A DNA stretch of 64,000 bases from Cyclobacterium plantarum (GTDB lineage: Bacteria; Bacteroidota; Bacteroidia; Cytophagales; Cyclobacteriaceae): assembly GCF_011290685.1 (NCBI RefSeq), contig NZ_JAANYN010000009.1, positions 62,001 to 126,000 of the forward strand. The letters are read 5' to 3'. Below are positions 42,297 through 52,084 of the stretch, in pieces. The first letter of the stretch is position 1; every line of letters starts with the position of its first letter. The notes beneath the pieces are model-generated. The model was not told the DNA's origin, searched no databases, and saw only the letters and a list, made by a program, of their open reading frames with translations. Both the position numbers and the translations under genes were made by a program.

Positions 42297-42932
42297 ATGG
42301 AATTAGCAGACATAAGAAAGGATTATTCCTCCAAATCTTTAGATATAAAAGGGATGAATCCTAATCCATTAGAACAATTCAAGTTGTGGCTATCCAATGC
42401 ACTTTCCGCAGCTGTCAATGAGCCAACTGCCATGCACCTGAGCACTGTAAACAAAGCCATGAAACCTTCCGGCAGGATTGTTCTGCTGAAAGGTGTGGAC
42501 GAGGGATTTGTTTTCTTTACCAACTATTCCAGCCAAAAGGGCCTTCAGCTCTCCGAAAACCCATTTGCTGCCCTTACATTTTTCTGGCCTGAATTGGAAA
42601 GACAAGTAAGGGTATCCGGAAAGGTATCCAAAATACCGGCAGAAGAATCTGATGCCTATTTTCTTAGCAGACCAAAGGAAAGCCAGATCGGGGCCTGGGC
42701 AAGCCCTCAAAGCCAGGTAATCCCTGACAGGGATTTTTTAGAAAAAAATCTGGCCAATGCCGTAGAAAAGTTTCAGGGAGAACCCTTAAAAAGGCCGGAA
42801 ACCTGGGGAGGGTTCAGGTTGATGGCTGATGAAATCGAGTTTTGGCAGGGAAGGCCCGCCCGCCTGCACGACCGGGTCAGGTATGTCCTCTCCGTGAATA
42901 AGGGATGGAAAATGGAACGACTTGCCCCTTAA
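42297..42932 (+). CDS. pdxH: Pyridoxamine 5'-phosphate oxidase
   Basis: FMN-dependent PNP/PMP oxidase that makes pyridoxal 5'-phosphate in salvage and synthesis. The 211-residue length is normal. Typical segments are NEPTAMHLSTVNKAMKPSG near residues 41-59, FVFFTNYSSQKG near 71-82, FFWPELERQVRVSGKV near 95-110, SRPKESQIGAWASPQS near 124-139, and the C-terminal PETWGGFRL ... FWQGRPARLHDR (near 164-190) with the RLHDR substrate-binding Arg and His. It is divergent from yqgE and is followed by a repeat array. Confidence 0.96.
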   Translation: MELADIRKDYSSKSLDIKGMNPNPLEQFKLWLSNALSAAVNEPTAMHLSTVNKAMKPSGRIVLLKGVDEGFVFFTNYSSQKGLQLSENPFAALTFFWPELERQVRVSGKVSKIPAEESDAYFLSRPKESQIGAWASPQSQVIPDRDFLEKNLANAVEKFQGEPLKRPETWGGFRLMADEIEFWQGRPARLHDRVRYVLSVNKGWKMERLAP

Positions 42933-43003
42933 AATAAAACAATTCCCGCAATGCATCAAGGTTGTTTCGCCGGGCAAAATAATTGTAATCTTTAAAAAAA
43001 GAG

Positions 43004-43532
43004 AACCATATAAGCAATAGAAGGACATATAAGGTTTTTTTTGATCCTTGCCCTTCAATCCCCGGTAAACATAATGGACTCACCAAAGTAAGGATCAGAT
43101 TTCCAGGGTTTTTCTTAATTGCAGTGCTACCTTATATGCCCTTACGTGTCTTATGTGGTTTAAATAAAAGAACCATATAAGGAATAGAAGGACATATAAG
43201 GTTTTTTTTGATCCTTGCCCTTCAATCTCCGGTAAACATAATGGACTCACCAAAGTAAGGATCAGATTTCCAGGGTTTTTCCTAATTGCAGTGCTACCTT
43301 ATATGCCCTTACGTGTCTTATATGGTTTAAATAAAATAACCATATAAGGAATAGAAGTACATATAAGGTTTTTTAATTCTTTCCCTGAAATCCCCGGTAA
43401 AAATGATGGACTCACCACAGTAAGGATCAGATTTCCACGGTTTTTCCTAATTGCAGGGCTACCTTATATGCCCTTACGTGTCTTATGTGGTTTAAATAAA
43501 AGAACCATATAAGGAATAGAAGGACATATAAG
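43004..43532. repeat. Tandem array of about 167-bp repeats with inverted ends (3 full copies plus a stub)
   Basis: Copies begin with AACCATATAAG at 43004, 43171, 43338 and 43503; unit lengths are 167, 167 and 165 bp, and the fourth copy stops after ~30 bp. Copies 1 and 2 differ at about five positions, and copy 3 is more diverged. Each unit starts AACCATATAAGGAATAGAAG and ends with CTTATGTGGTT or CTTATATGGTT, its inverse. GGACATATAAGG and CCTTATATGCCC form a second inner inverted pair, and GATCCTT/AAGGATC a third. No ORF is conserved, so each unit looks like a structured RNA or DNA cruciform. Confidence 0.9.
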
Positions 43533-43557
43533 AAGTGACTATTTTAAAGTCAGCATT

Positions 43558-44274
43558 TTACAACAAATCAAATAGATTACTTAGCCCGGGCACACGCTCT
43601 ACGGTAAATCCTTCTCCGTATTTTACATTGATTTTATGGCCCATTTCCCGGCTTCTGGCTTCAATAAAATCCAGGAAATCTGGCCTGGAAATAAAACTCT
43701 CCGGCTCTTTGGATTGGGGATCGTAAAACTGGGACTGGAAAGCGAGGATGCTTTCCTTTTTTACGTTCCAATAGGAAGAAATATCCACCACCAAATCGGG
43801 CTCGATGTAATTGTTCTGGATGTAATGGTAAATGGTTTTGGGCCGCCAGGCTTGCTGGGCTTCTCCATCCAATTCTGTCTCCAATTTTCTAAGACCGCTG
43901 ATAAAACAGGCATGGGATGCCAAACTTCCTCCTTTACCATGATCAGGATGGCGGTCGGACACCGCATTGGCAAGTACAATCTCGGGGCGGTATTTTCTGA
44001 TAATCCTGGCAATAGCTATCTGATGGTCCTTATCATCCTGAAAAAAAACATCTTTAAATCCCAGATTTTCCCTGGCACTCAAACCCAATATTTTTGCTGC
44101 CTTATCCGATTCTTTCAGCCGAATCGCCGGAGTGCCCCTGGTACCCATTTCTCCCTGAGTCAAGTCCAGCACCCCTACTTTATACCCTTGTTCCACATGT
44201 GATGCCAGTGTCCCGCTACAGGATAGTTCGGCATCATCCGGATGCGAAGCAATGGCCAATATATCCAATTTCAT
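43558..44274 (-). CDS. bshB1: Bacillithiol biosynthesis deacetylase BshB1
   Basis: LmbE/PIG-L family zinc hydrolase that removes the acetyl group from GlcNAc-malate in bacillithiol synthesis. The metal-binding ASHPDDAEL motif is at about residues 9-17, and DRHPDHGKG near 107-115 supplies the second His region. The 238-residue length and the terminal HKINVKYGEGFTVER segment match BshB1. Bacillithiol is the usual low-molecular-weight thiol in this lineage. The gene stands alone between the repeat array and trxB, with a 15-bp hairpin in the gap upstream. Confidence 0.93.
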   Translation of the reverse strand: MKLDILAIASHPDDAELSCSGTLASHVEQGYKVGVLDLTQGEMGTRGTPAIRLKESDKAAKILGLSARENLGFKDVFFQDDKDHQIAIARIIRKYRPEIVLANAVSDRHPDHGKGGSLASHACFISGLRKLETELDGEAQQAWRPKTIYHYIQNNYIEPDLVVDISSYWNVKKESILAFQSQFYDPQSKEPESFISRPDFLDFIEARSREMGHKINVKYGEGFTVERVPGLSNLFDLL

Positions 44275-44404
44275 GTGTCTATATATTTGTTCTTTAATGG
44301 CTACATGCCCGCCCGGATGATACCAGTCGGACGGGGAATCTGTTTAAATTTTATTTATTTGCGGCCATGATTTATCTCAATCCCCAAGTGGAGAGATAGC
44401 CTGC

Positions 44405-44441
44405 CTACTTGTCTGACGGCTTAAAACCGTCAGACAAGTAG
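44405..44441. repeat. Strong hairpin between bshB1 and trxB
   Basis: A perfect 15-bp stem (CTACTTGTCTGACGG with its complement) and a 7-nt loop lie directly beyond the trxB stop. No T-run follows on the minus strand, so it is not a standard intrinsic terminator. It may stabilise the trxB mRNA end or be a mobile palindrome. Confidence 0.7.
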
Positions 44442-44443
44442 GG

Positions 44444-45382
44444 CTATTCCTGAGCGGAAAGAAACCTTTCCGCATCCAGGGCTGCCATACAGCCGGTTCC
44501 CGCGGCAGTAACCGCCTGCCGGTACTCGTGGTCCTGAGCATCTCCACAGGCATAAACACCCGGGATATTGGTTTTGGTACTACCCGGTTTGGTCAGTATG
44601 TATCCGTTTTGATCCATATCTACCAGGCCAGCAAAAATACCAGTATTTGGTTGGTGACCTATGGCTACAAAAAAGGCTTCCACATCCAGCACCTTTTCCA
44701 CGCCTGTTTGGTTGTTTTTCACCCTTACGCCATTGACCTCTTCCTCTCCCAATATTTCCTCCGTCTCATGGTTCCAGAGAATTTCTATTTTGGGGTTGTT
44801 CATCACCCTTTTCTGCATGATCTGGGAAGCCCGGAGTTCGTCTCTTCTCACCAGCATATACACCTTTTTGCAAATATTTGCCAGGTAACTGGCCTCCTCA
44901 CAGGCGGTATCACCACCACCGACGATAGCCACATCCTTTCCCCTGAAGAAAAACCCGTCACAGACCGCACAAGCCGAAACTCCCTTGCCATTGAGTCTGG
45001 TCTCACTTTCTATTCCAAGCCATTTGGCCGAGGCTCCTGTAGAAATGATCACTGTCTCCGCGAGAATGGTTTTGCTTTCATCTACCACCACTTTATAGGG
45101 TCGCTTGTTGAAATCCACCTGGCTTACCACACCATACCTGACCTCTGTACCAAAACGTTCTGCCTGTTTTCTAAAATCCTCCATCATTTGGGGCCCCATC
45201 ACCCCATCCGGATATCCCGGATAATTTTCCACATCATTGGTAATGGTAAGTTGGCCCCCAGGTTGAATGCCGGTATACAATACAGGTGATAATCCCGCTC
45301 TGGAAGCATAGATGGCAGCAGTATAGCCTGCCGGTCCTGACCCTACGATAAGGACTTTTATAGTTTCGGTCTCCTGACTCAT
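44444..45382 (-). CDS. trxB: Thioredoxin reductase
   Basis: 312-residue FAD- and NADPH-dependent enzyme that reduces thioredoxin. FAD-binding GSGPAGY is at residues 14-20, the redox-active CAVC at 138-141, NADPH-binding GGGDTA at 155-160, and the C-terminal FAD segment IPGVYACGDAQD near 279-290. Length and motif order are normal for the low-molecular-weight bacterial form. It lies downstream of rpoD on the same strand but is separated by an intrinsic terminator and about 150 bp, so it has its own promoter. Confidence 0.96.
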   Translation of the reverse strand: MSQETETIKVLIVGSGPAGYTAAIYASRAGLSPVLYTGIQPGGQLTITNDVENYPGYPDGVMGPQMMEDFRKQAERFGTEVRYGVVSQVDFNKRPYKVVVDESKTILAETVIISTGASAKWLGIESETRLNGKGVSACAVCDGFFFRGKDVAIVGGGDTACEEASYLANICKKVYMLVRRDELRASQIMQKRVMNNPKIEILWNHETEEILGEEEVNGVRVKNNQTGVEKVLDVEAFFVAIGHQPNTGIFAGLVDMDQNGYILTKPGSTKTNIPGVYACGDAQDHEYRQAVTAAGTGCMAALDAERFLSAQE

Positions 45383-45490
45383 TATATTAGGTATTAATCA
45401 ATTATATTAAATTTCACTGGTTATGCCATACTAACAAAATATAAAAACAAAAAAGTTTAAAAATCATTATAAAAATTTTATTTATACAAA

Positions 45491-45511
45491 AAAAGGGCCT
45501 GCTGCCCTTTT
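45491..45511 (-). terminator. Intrinsic terminator of rpoD
   Basis: Stem AAAAGGGC with GCCCTTTT and a 5-nt loop. On the minus strand the hairpin is followed by a T-run, 25 bp after the rpoD stop. Confidence 0.85.
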
Positions 45512-45535
45512 TAATATTTTACTACAATGCAGGAA

Positions 45536-46399
45536 TCAACCCAGGTAGGGTTTCAACGTTTTACTCCTGCTGGTATGCCTCAATCTCCTGATCGCCTTTT
45601 CCTTGATCTGTCTGACCCGCTCACGAGTCAGGTTAAACTTCTCTCCTATTTCTTCCAGCGTCATGGCATGTTCACCATTCAGTCCAAAATAAAGTGTAAT
45701 CACATCCGCTTCTCTCTGGGTAAGTGTTGACAGGGCGCGTTGCACTTCCTTTCGCAAGGAATCGTTCATTAAACCATCATCTGGCTTAATTTCTCCGTCA
45801 TTCTCAAGTACATCCAGCAGACTGTTTTCTTCTCCTTGTACAAATGGCGCATCCATGGATACATGTCTGCCAGAAATCTTCATGGTATCTACCACCTCTC
45901 CGGCGGTAACCTCCAATACTTCTGCCAATTCCTCCGGAGAAGGCTCCCGTTCGAATTTCTGCTCCAATTCGGAAAAGGTTTTGCTGATTTTATTCAGTGA
46001 ACCAACCCTGTTCAGTGGTAACCTTACAATCCTGGATTGCTCGGCCAAAGCCTGAAGAATCGATTGACGAATCCACCAAACAGCATAAGAGATGAATTTA
46101 AAACCCCGGGTCTCATCAAAACGCTGGGCAGCTTTGATCAAACCCAGATTTCCTTCGTTGATCAGGTCGCCCAGAGACAAACCCTGGTTTTGATATTGCT
46201 TGGCAACGGAGACAACAAATCGCAAATTGGCCTTGGTCAATTTTTCCAGGGCAAGCTGATCGCCCTCTCTGATTCTTTTGGCCAAAACCACTTCTTCGTC
46301 TGCTGTCAATAGATCTACCTTACCTATCTCTTGAAGGTATTTGTCCAGAGATTGACTCTCCCTGTTGGTAATCTGTTTACTGATTTTAAGCTGCCTCAT
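45536..46399 (-). CDS. rpoD: Primary RNA polymerase sigma factor RpoD (Bacteroidota type)
   Basis: 287-residue principal sigma factor. It lacks the long N-terminal region 1.1 and non-conserved insert of proteobacterial sigma-70, as is usual in Bacteroidota. Region 1.2 begins with [16 protein letters not shown]. Region 2 includes [20 protein letters not shown] and [15 protein letters not shown] (2.3-2.4, residues about 97-111). Region 3 contains [13 protein letters not shown], and region 4 contains ALTLxEIGEKF-like [19 protein letters not shown]. In this phylum such a sigma reads TTTG and TAnnTTTG promoters. Confidence 0.95.
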   Translation of the reverse strand: MRQLKISKQITNRESQSLDKYLQEIGKVDLLTADEEVVLAKRIREGDQLALEKLTKANLRFVVSVAKQYQNQGLSLGDLINEGNLGLIKAAQRFDETRGFKFISYAVWWIRQSILQALAEQSRIVRLPLNRVGSLNKISKTFSELEQKFEREPSPEELAEVLEVTAGEVVDTMKISGRHVSMDAPFVQGEENSLLDVLENDGEIKPDDGLMNDSLRKEVQRALSTLTQREADVITLYFGLNGEHAMTLEEIGEKFNLTRERVRQIKEKAIRRLRHTSRSKTLKPYLG

Positions 46400-46498
46400 T
46401 CAATTGTATCTATTATTTTTAACGCATTTATAACAGAAGTTTCCTGAAAATAAGTTCAATTTTTATAAATTGATCTAAATTTTCAGGAAACTTTCAGC

Positions 46499-48634
46499 TT
46501 ATTTATCTTTTTTTTCTGGTTTTGGCAGCAAAGCTTTTCTGGACAACTTGAATTTGCCCGTCTTTTTATCAACATCTATAAGTTTAACAGCAATTTCCTC
46601 GCCAGATTCCAATACTCCATCCATGGATTCAAGCCGCTCCCATTTGATCTCGGAGATATGCAACAGGCCATCTTTGCCAGGCATAAATTCTACAAAGGCT
46701 CCGAAAGGCATGATGTTTTTCACTTTTCCAGTATATACTTCACCTATTTCAGGTTGGGCTACAATGGATTTGATCCTGGCCACGGCACTGTCCATGGCCT
46801 CCTGGTTATTGGAAAAGACATTGATTTTACCCACATTGTCTACTTCTTCAATGATAATGGTAGCTCCTGTGTCTTTTTGGATTTCCTGGATCACTTTTCC
46901 TCCAGGACCTATTACCGCACCGATCAATTCTTTAGGAATCTGCATGTTGTAGGACCTTGGGGCATGAGGTTTGAATTCTCCCCTTGGTTCAGACAAAGTC
47001 TTATTGATTTCATCCAGAATATGTAATCTACCTTTTTTGGCCTGGTACAATGCTTCTTTCAACACATTATAATCCAAACCTTCCACTTTGAGGTCCATCT
47101 GGCAGGCTGTAATACCCTTAGCTGTACCGGTCACTTTAAAATCCATGTCTCCCAAATGATCTTCATCACCAAGGATATCGGAAAGAATGGTGTAATCTCC
47201 TGATTTGGAATCAGAAATCATGCCCATCGCAATGCCCGTTACCGGGGCTTTAATAGGAATACCTGCATCCATCAATGCCAGGGAACCCGCACAGACCGTA
47301 GCCATGGATGAGGAACCGTTGGATTCAAGGATATCAGAAACTATCCGTATGGTATAAGGGTTGTCGGCATCAGGAGGCAATACTTTTTTCAAAGCCCGCA
47401 TGGCCAGGTTGCCATGGCCTACTTCCCTTCTTCCCGGACCACGATTGATTTTTACTTCCCCTGTGGAAAATCCGGGGAAATTGTAATGCAAATAAAATTT
47501 ATTATAGCCGGAATGTACGGCACCATCCACCATTTGTTCGTCCAGCTTTGTACCCAAAGTACAAGTGGTGATGGATTGGGTTTCTCCTCTGGTAAATACA
47601 GCCGAACCATGTGCGGAGGGCAGGTAATCTACTACAGACCAAATAGGTCGGATTTCGTCCGGGTTTCTTCCGTCCAGCCTTTTCTTTTCCTTGAGGGTGA
47701 AATTCCTGGCTGCTTCTTTGTGTACCTTTCCAAAATACCTGCCGATCAAACCCTCATCATATTCATGCTCTTCGCCCAAACTTTCTACAAAAGCCTCTTT
47801 AATAGCCTTGATCAAATCTGTACGCTCCTGCTTATTGGCAATCTGCCTGCTGACAACATCATAAAGCTTGTCATACAATTCGGCTTTCATTTTCTCGAAC
47901 AAAGCCTCGTCATTGACTTCATGGCTGTATGCTCTCTTCACTTCTTTTCCGACCATTTTGGTCAGTTCCTTCTGCACCTGACAGTGCCTTTTTAATTCTT
48001 CGTGAGCAAATTGAAGGGCTTCAACCATCTCATCTTCAGAAATTTCGTCACCCTCTCCTTCTACCATCAGGATGAAATCCTCCGATCCGGCAACGATGAG
48101 CTCCATTGTTGCCCGTTCCAGATCTGCGGGCTTGGGGTTTATAACAAATGAACCATCTATCTTGGCCACACGAACTTCTGAAATGGGCCCATTAAAGGGA
48201 ATATCGGATACCGCCAAAGCAGCTGATGCCGCCAATCCTGCAAGGCAATCAGGCAACACCTCCTCGTCGGAAGACATTAAGGTAATGGTAATGTTGGTGT
48301 CTGCATGGTAATCGTCCGGGAAAATAGGCCTGATGGCCCGGTCTACCATCCTGCTGATCAATATTTCATAATCTGATAACCGGCCTTCCCGTTTTAAAAA
48401 TCCTCCCGGTATTTTTCCGGAGGCCGCAAATTTTTCCTGATAGTCCACTGACATGGGGAGAAAATCCACCCCTTCTCCAGCTTCTTTTTTGGTTACTACT
48501 GTAGCCAGCAACATGGATTTACCCATTTTGACCATGACTGCCCCATCAGCCTGTTTGGCTAAGGCTCCTGTTTCAATAATGATTTCCCTACCATCTTCAA
48601 GGGTGATGGTTTTTGAAATTGAATTTGGTAACAT
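46499..48634 (-). CDS. pnp: Polyribonucleotide nucleotidyltransferase
   Basis: 711-residue phosphorolytic 3'-5' exoribonuclease of the RNA degradosome. Two RNase PH domains are separated by a helical linker. The second carries [13 protein letters not shown] and [16 protein letters not shown], with catalytic-region Asp residues. A KH domain ([18 protein letters not shown], near residue 565) and an S1 domain ([18 protein letters not shown], near 630) end the protein. It follows rpsO by about 100 bp, the conserved rpsO-pnp pairing, in which PNPase and RNase III usually control the pnp leader. Confidence 0.97.
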   Translation of the reverse strand: MLPNSISKTITLEDGREIIIETGALAKQADGAVMVKMGKSMLLATVVTKKEAGEGVDFLPMSVDYQEKFAASGKIPGGFLKREGRLSDYEILISRMVDRAIRPIFPDDYHADTNITITLMSSDEEVLPDCLAGLAASAALAVSDIPFNGPISEVRVAKIDGSFVINPKPADLERATMELIVAGSEDFILMVEGEGDEISEDEMVEALQFAHEELKRHCQVQKELTKMVGKEVKRAYSHEVNDEALFEKMKAELYDKLYDVVSRQIANKQERTDLIKAIKEAFVESLGEEHEYDEGLIGRYFGKVHKEAARNFTLKEKKRLDGRNPDEIRPIWSVVDYLPSAHGSAVFTRGETQSITTCTLGTKLDEQMVDGAVHSGYNKFYLHYNFPGFSTGEVKINRGPGRREVGHGNLAMRALKKVLPPDADNPYTIRIVSDILESNGSSSMATVCAGSLALMDAGIPIKAPVTGIAMGMISDSKSGDYTILSDILGDEDHLGDMDFKVTGTAKGITACQMDLKVEGLDYNVLKEALYQAKKGRLHILDEINKTLSEPRGEFKPHAPRSYNMQIPKELIGAVIGPGGKVIQEIQKDTGATIIIEEVDNVGKINVFSNNQEAMDSAVARIKSIVAQPEIGEVYTGKVKNIMPFGAFVEFMPGKDGLLHISEIKWERLESMDGVLESGEEIAVKLIDVDKKTGKFKLSRKALLPKPEKKDK

Positions 48635-48736
48635 AAATTTTTGATTCTATATAAGGTATAGTTGTAAAAGTAAGGTTTAATAACAGAAGGTAGCAAAAAA
48701 GTAAGGTTCCCTAAAAAAGGGAACCCCACATGGTTG

Positions 48737-49012
48737 TTATTTACGAATACCCAGGTCTGAAATGACAGCCCTGTATCTCTCAATATCGATCTTAATCAGG
48801 TAATTCAGCAGTCGCCTTCTTTTACCTACCAATTTTAACAACCCTTTCCTCGAGGAGTGGTCTTTTTTATTGGTCTTCAAATGTTCCGTCAGATGCTGTA
48901 TCCTGTAAGTGAATAAGGCAATTTGTGATTCAGGAGACCCTGTATCTTGTTCTGACTTCAACCGACCATGATTCTTGAATAGTTCTTCTTTCTTTTCTTT
49001 CGCTAAATACAT
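48737..49012 (-). CDS. rpsO: 30S ribosomal protein S15
   Basis: 91-residue primary 16S rRNA-binding protein of the small-subunit platform. The family core is present: [20 protein letters not shown] (residues about 15-34), then [20 protein letters not shown] and KRRRLLNYL. The helices and the conserved His-Ser region that contacts h20-h22 are intact. It is upstream of pnp on the same strand, a conserved pair. A palindrome-rich region is not seen in the gap. Confidence 0.97.
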   Translation of the reverse strand: MYLAKEKKEELFKNHGRLKSEQDTGSPESQIALFTYRIQHLTEHLKTNKKDHSSRKGLLKLVGKRRRLLNYLIKIDIERYRAVISDLGIRK

Positions 49013-49075
49013 GCTTAGTCAAATATGATGTAAATTTTTTTAAAACAAAGACAAAGGTAGCAGTTTTATTCGAAT

Positions 49076-50971
49076 TTATAAAACTTCTTCTTTTAACTTT
49101 TTCTCCGGCTTTTTAGGGGCATCTTGTGGTGCTTGCTTTCTTTCAAAGGTTTTTCTGATTTTATCCCAAATTCCCTGATAAAAATCAGGCTCAAAAAGCC
49201 GGGCATCCTTCCGGGCTTGCCTTAAGAAAAACAAACCAAATGGAATCAATGCCAAATTGGAGAAAAAAGTACCAAAAAAGGTGTCTGACATGCCTTCTTT
49301 TGCCCACTTCTCACCTGTGATGGTCAACATGTAATACATGATAAAAAATATGATGGACAATAAAACCGGCATCCCCAATCCTCCCTTTTTGATAATCGCA
49401 CCCAATGGAGCCCCTATCATAAACATGACAAAACATGCCAGGGACTGGGTGTATTTCTGGTACCAGGCTACTTTAAAGACCCGGTAATTGCGTTGTATTT
49501 CGTCTATTCGGGACTTGTTGGTGGTGAAATTATTCTTGATATTCCTGGCAGCAGTCAGTCCCACCGTGGCCTGAGAAGTCCTGTACCTGGGTGTATCCCT
49601 GATAGAGTCAAGCATTTGCTGCTGCTCGGCAGAAAGGGTGACCGGCTCTGGCTCATCTTTTTTTATGGCAGCGTTTCTATTTATCCTGCCCATATCCGGC
49701 CGGGTAGTGCGTTCATTGATACTGTCTCTATTTTCCATTTCAGCCAGATCAATCCGCTCTTCCTCCACAGCGCTCAGGTTATTGGGGAGCGTATCCCTGA
49801 TAGATTCCACTGAAGCCCTGTTTTCAGGCAGGGACACACTATCGGCTTTAGCCAGTAAAGCAGTATCCTTTTCCAGGGGTAATGCATCATTTTGACCAGC
49901 ACTGTCCAACCCAGCCGTACGGTTTGTTGTATCTCTGTTTGCCGCCACATTTTCACTAACCGGGATTCCATTTTCGGGGTTTTCGAATTCGTCTTTGTAC
50001 TTCAAATTCTTTAGCGAATCCGATTCATTTTTTTTATCCACAATTTCTTTTGGAGGAGTCAATTTTCTGGTTCTGCCAAAATAATTGTAAGAAGCTTCGG
50101 TATTGGCATAATTAAAAAAATACCAGTGGTTTAGCTCCCGGTCCATGGAATCCAGGTCTACCCTGATCTCACTTATATTTTTGATGGATTTACTGTTGGA
50201 CCAGAGGTTTTCGGGTGTCCTTTTTAAATCAAAGGCATCCAGGCTGAACACCATTTCATTTTTATCAAATCTGGTTCTGCTAAAAGTCCCCGGCTTATCC
50301 CTGACTCCTCTTTGTCCTGTTTGCTCCTGGTAGCTGTTTCCATTGAAAAGGGTAAGCATCATGTACCTGTCATTGAAAAAAGGCTCCATTCTACCCGAAT
50401 CTGCCGTAATCACATGGAGGTTTCCCTGTCCCTGGGTATGGTCATAGATGAGCACCTCCTCCAGCCTTACCTCATCGAGTTTCCTGTTTACCTTGATGCT
50501 GTAATTCGGAATACCATTGTAAAACACGCCCTCCTTGATATCAAGGGCAGGTGATTTCATACGTATATCATAAAGCAAACTAAAAGTCTTTAAGTTTACT
50601 CTTGGAACCAAATAGTTATTAGACAAATAGGCAAAGACCGATAAAAAGACAACAAAAATACCTATAGGAAGCATGGCCCTGAGCAGTGAAATGCCACTGC
50701 TTTTTATGGCTGTCAATTCAAAATGCTCCCCCAGATTACCGAAGGTCATCAAGGAAGAAAGCAATACGGCCAGGGGAAGTGCCATGGGAGAAATACTGAT
50801 CACAAAATACCCGATCAGCTCCATGTAAACCATAAACGGAAGATCTTTGCCAAATATTTCATCAAAATATTTGAGCATATTTACCGTCAGGAGGATGAAA
50901 TCCACTACGATGAAGGTAAGTAAAAAGGGCCCCAGAAAAGAACCCAGTATTAATTTATCTAATTTTTTCAT
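49076..50971 (-). CDS. LptF/LptG family lipopolysaccharide export permease
   Basis: 631-residue inner-membrane permease of the Lpt ABC transporter (YjgP/YjgQ family) that extracts LPS for transport to the outer membrane. The N-terminal LDKLILGSFLGPFLLTFIVVD segment and three helices by residue 110 are typical. The C-terminal helices include FVMFMIGAPLGAIIKKGGLG near 510-530. The periplasmic region holds a hydrophilic insert (about residues 300-470) rich in Asp, Asn, Ser and Arg, which explains why it is nearly twice the E. coli length. Only one copy is seen here. Confidence 0.9.
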   Translation of the reverse strand: MKKLDKLILGSFLGPFLLTFIVVDFILLTVNMLKYFDEIFGKDLPFMVYMELIGYFVISISPMALPLAVLLSSLMTFGNLGEHFELTAIKSSGISLLRAMLPIGIFVVFLSVFAYLSNNYLVPRVNLKTFSLLYDIRMKSPALDIKEGVFYNGIPNYSIKVNRKLDEVRLEEVLIYDHTQGQGNLHVITADSGRMEPFFNDRYMMLTLFNGNSYQEQTGQRGVRDKPGTFSRTRFDKNEMVFSLDAFDLKRTPENLWSNSKSIKNISEIRVDLDSMDRELNHWYFFNYANTEASYNYFGRTRKLTPPKEIVDKKNESDSLKNLKYKDEFENPENGIPVSENVAANRDTTNRTAGLDSAGQNDALPLEKDTALLAKADSVSLPENRASVESIRDTLPNNLSAVEEERIDLAEMENRDSINERTTRPDMGRINRNAAIKKDEPEPVTLSAEQQQMLDSIRDTPRYRTSQATVGLTAARNIKNNFTTNKSRIDEIQRNYRVFKVAWYQKYTQSLACFVMFMIGAPLGAIIKKGGLGMPVLLSIIFFIMYYMLTITGEKWAKEGMSDTFFGTFFSNLALIPFGLFFLRQARKDARLFEPDFYQGIWDKIRKTFERKQAPQDAPKKPEKKLKEEVL

Positions 50972-51048
50972 GAAACGCCTTTATCCCCTCAATTAAAAGA
51001 CGAAACAAAATTGAACATATTATGTTGAAAATGGTAATTCTGATTCGT

Positions 51049-51450
51049 TTATCCTCCGATTATTTCCTTTAAGCTACCTATTAAACCCTCCCAAATGGAG
51101 GCCTGCTCCTGCTCATCGTAGGCATCGCCATACTCGATGACACGCAGATAAAAGGTTTGTGTCAATTCGTTTTCCTCCAGTTTAAATTCAATAAATGGTT
51201 TGTCCGATTCTTCCTCCTCTTCTTCATAGGGGTCGGAAAATTCAAATTTCACATGGTGATTGGTGCGCATGATAACCGGACGGGCAAAGTGGTTTTCCCC
51301 ATCATAGATGAAGTTATAAATTTTGTCTTCATTAATGACCACATCATCTGCAAACCACTGTGACAAACCACTGGCCGTACTTAGATACGGATAAATAATC
51401 TTTTTGGAGGTATTTATCTGGTAATCCGCAACAAATTTAATTTTCTCCAT
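51049..51450 (-). CDS. START-like/SRPBCC domain protein
   Basis: 133 residues from the ATG at 51450 (MEKIKFVADYQIN); a longer frame from 51510 adds 20 poorly supported residues. The fold pattern is START/SRPBCC-like: an opening strand, LSQWFADDVVINEDKIYNFIYDG, paired strands, an acidic loop (DPYEEEEEESD) and a C-terminal helix SIWEGLIGSLKEII. Such small proteins are widespread in Bacteroidota and bind unknown hydrophobic ligands. The ATG is preferred because upstream codons are basic and atypical. Next downstream is lptF/G on the same strand. Confidence 0.8.
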   Translation of the reverse strand: MEKIKFVADYQINTSKKIIYPYLSTASGLSQWFADDVVINEDKIYNFIYDGENHFARPVIMRTNHHVKFEFSDPYEEEEEESDKPFIEFKLEENELTQTFYLRVIEYGDAYDEQEQASIWEGLIGSLKEIIGG

Positions 51451-51541
51451 GGCCTTAGTATTTCTGGTTATAAAAAGTTTTTTTTTGGTTCTCCAATATT
51501 TGCAATTCAAGGATTATCCTCACATATTTGCATTCCCATTT

Positions 51542-51615
51542 GGCGAGGTAGCTCAGATGGTTAGAGCGCAGGATTCATAACCCTGAGGTCAGGGGTTCAA
51601 TTCCCCTCCTCGCTA
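51542..51615 (+). tRNA. tRNA-Met (CAT)
   Basis: A cloverleaf with acceptor GGCGAGG/CCTCGCT, D-arm AGCTCAGATGGTTAGAGC, anticodon loop TTCATAA (CAT) and T-arm GGGGTTCAATTCCCC. The anticodon stem has an A-C mismatch at its base. It is most likely elongator Met, since initiator features are absent. A CAT-anticodon Ile tRNA (lysidine-modified) is the alternative. Confidence 0.9.
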
Positions 51616-51626
51616 CAATTAATTTC

Positions 51627-51653
51627 AGGTCTCCCACAGGAGACCTTTTTTTT
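51627..51653 (+). terminator. Intrinsic terminator of tRNA-Met
   Basis: An 8-bp stem AGGTCTCC/GGAGACCT with a CACA loop and a T-run, 11 bp after the tRNA. Confidence 0.88.
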
Positions 51654-52084
51654 GACCAAAGCTGCTGGCATTGTTTCCAATTGCTCAACGTCAAAGCATC
51701 ATACGTCAAAGTCCTATTTGCTTGTCAACTTTCTGTTCAGCGAATAAGCATGTCAAGCATAAACCGCATTTCTTTAAAACAATCTCATTGAACCCTAAAT
51801 ATGCATTAGGAATTCAATTGCAGACTGATCCCGAGTTCGGGACAAAATCAGACACTTCGTTGCAGTTTTCAAATTCACCATAGCCTTGCTGTGACTCAAT
51901 CTCCAAACTGCCTGATTTTCTTTTAATTTCAGCCTTCATCAGGAAACCAAACAGATCATCCGGATTAAAAAGACTAAAGGAAAAGTAATATAAGGAAAAT
52001 TTCAAAAAAGTAAAGCCTAATCACAAAATGGGGAAATAAAAAAACCCTCCGAAGAGGGCCTTTTATTGGGAAAAACGGTAATCC
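51654..52084. other. Intergenic region between tRNA-Met and rplT
   Basis: About 430 bp. Two short open frames exist (for example 51814-52005, minus), but they have no recognisable family, no leader and unconvincing composition. The only clear feature is the rplT terminator near 52045. Confidence 0.55.
52045..52058 (-). terminator. Intrinsic terminator of the thrS-infC-rpmI-rplT operon
   Basis: Minus-strand hairpin with stem CCCTC/GAGGG, followed on that strand by a T-run (A-run at 52038-52044 on the plus strand). It lies about 27 bp after the rplT stop. Confidence 0.8.

Noticed and set aside
43004..43532. CRISPR array
   Set aside because: The repeat unit is about 167 bp with no short repeat and unique spacer alternation, and no cas genes are in the window.
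51814..52005. 63-codon minus-strand open frame before rplT
   Set aside because: No family resemblance, no start context and poor composition; it lies in a gap between a tRNA terminator and an operon terminator.
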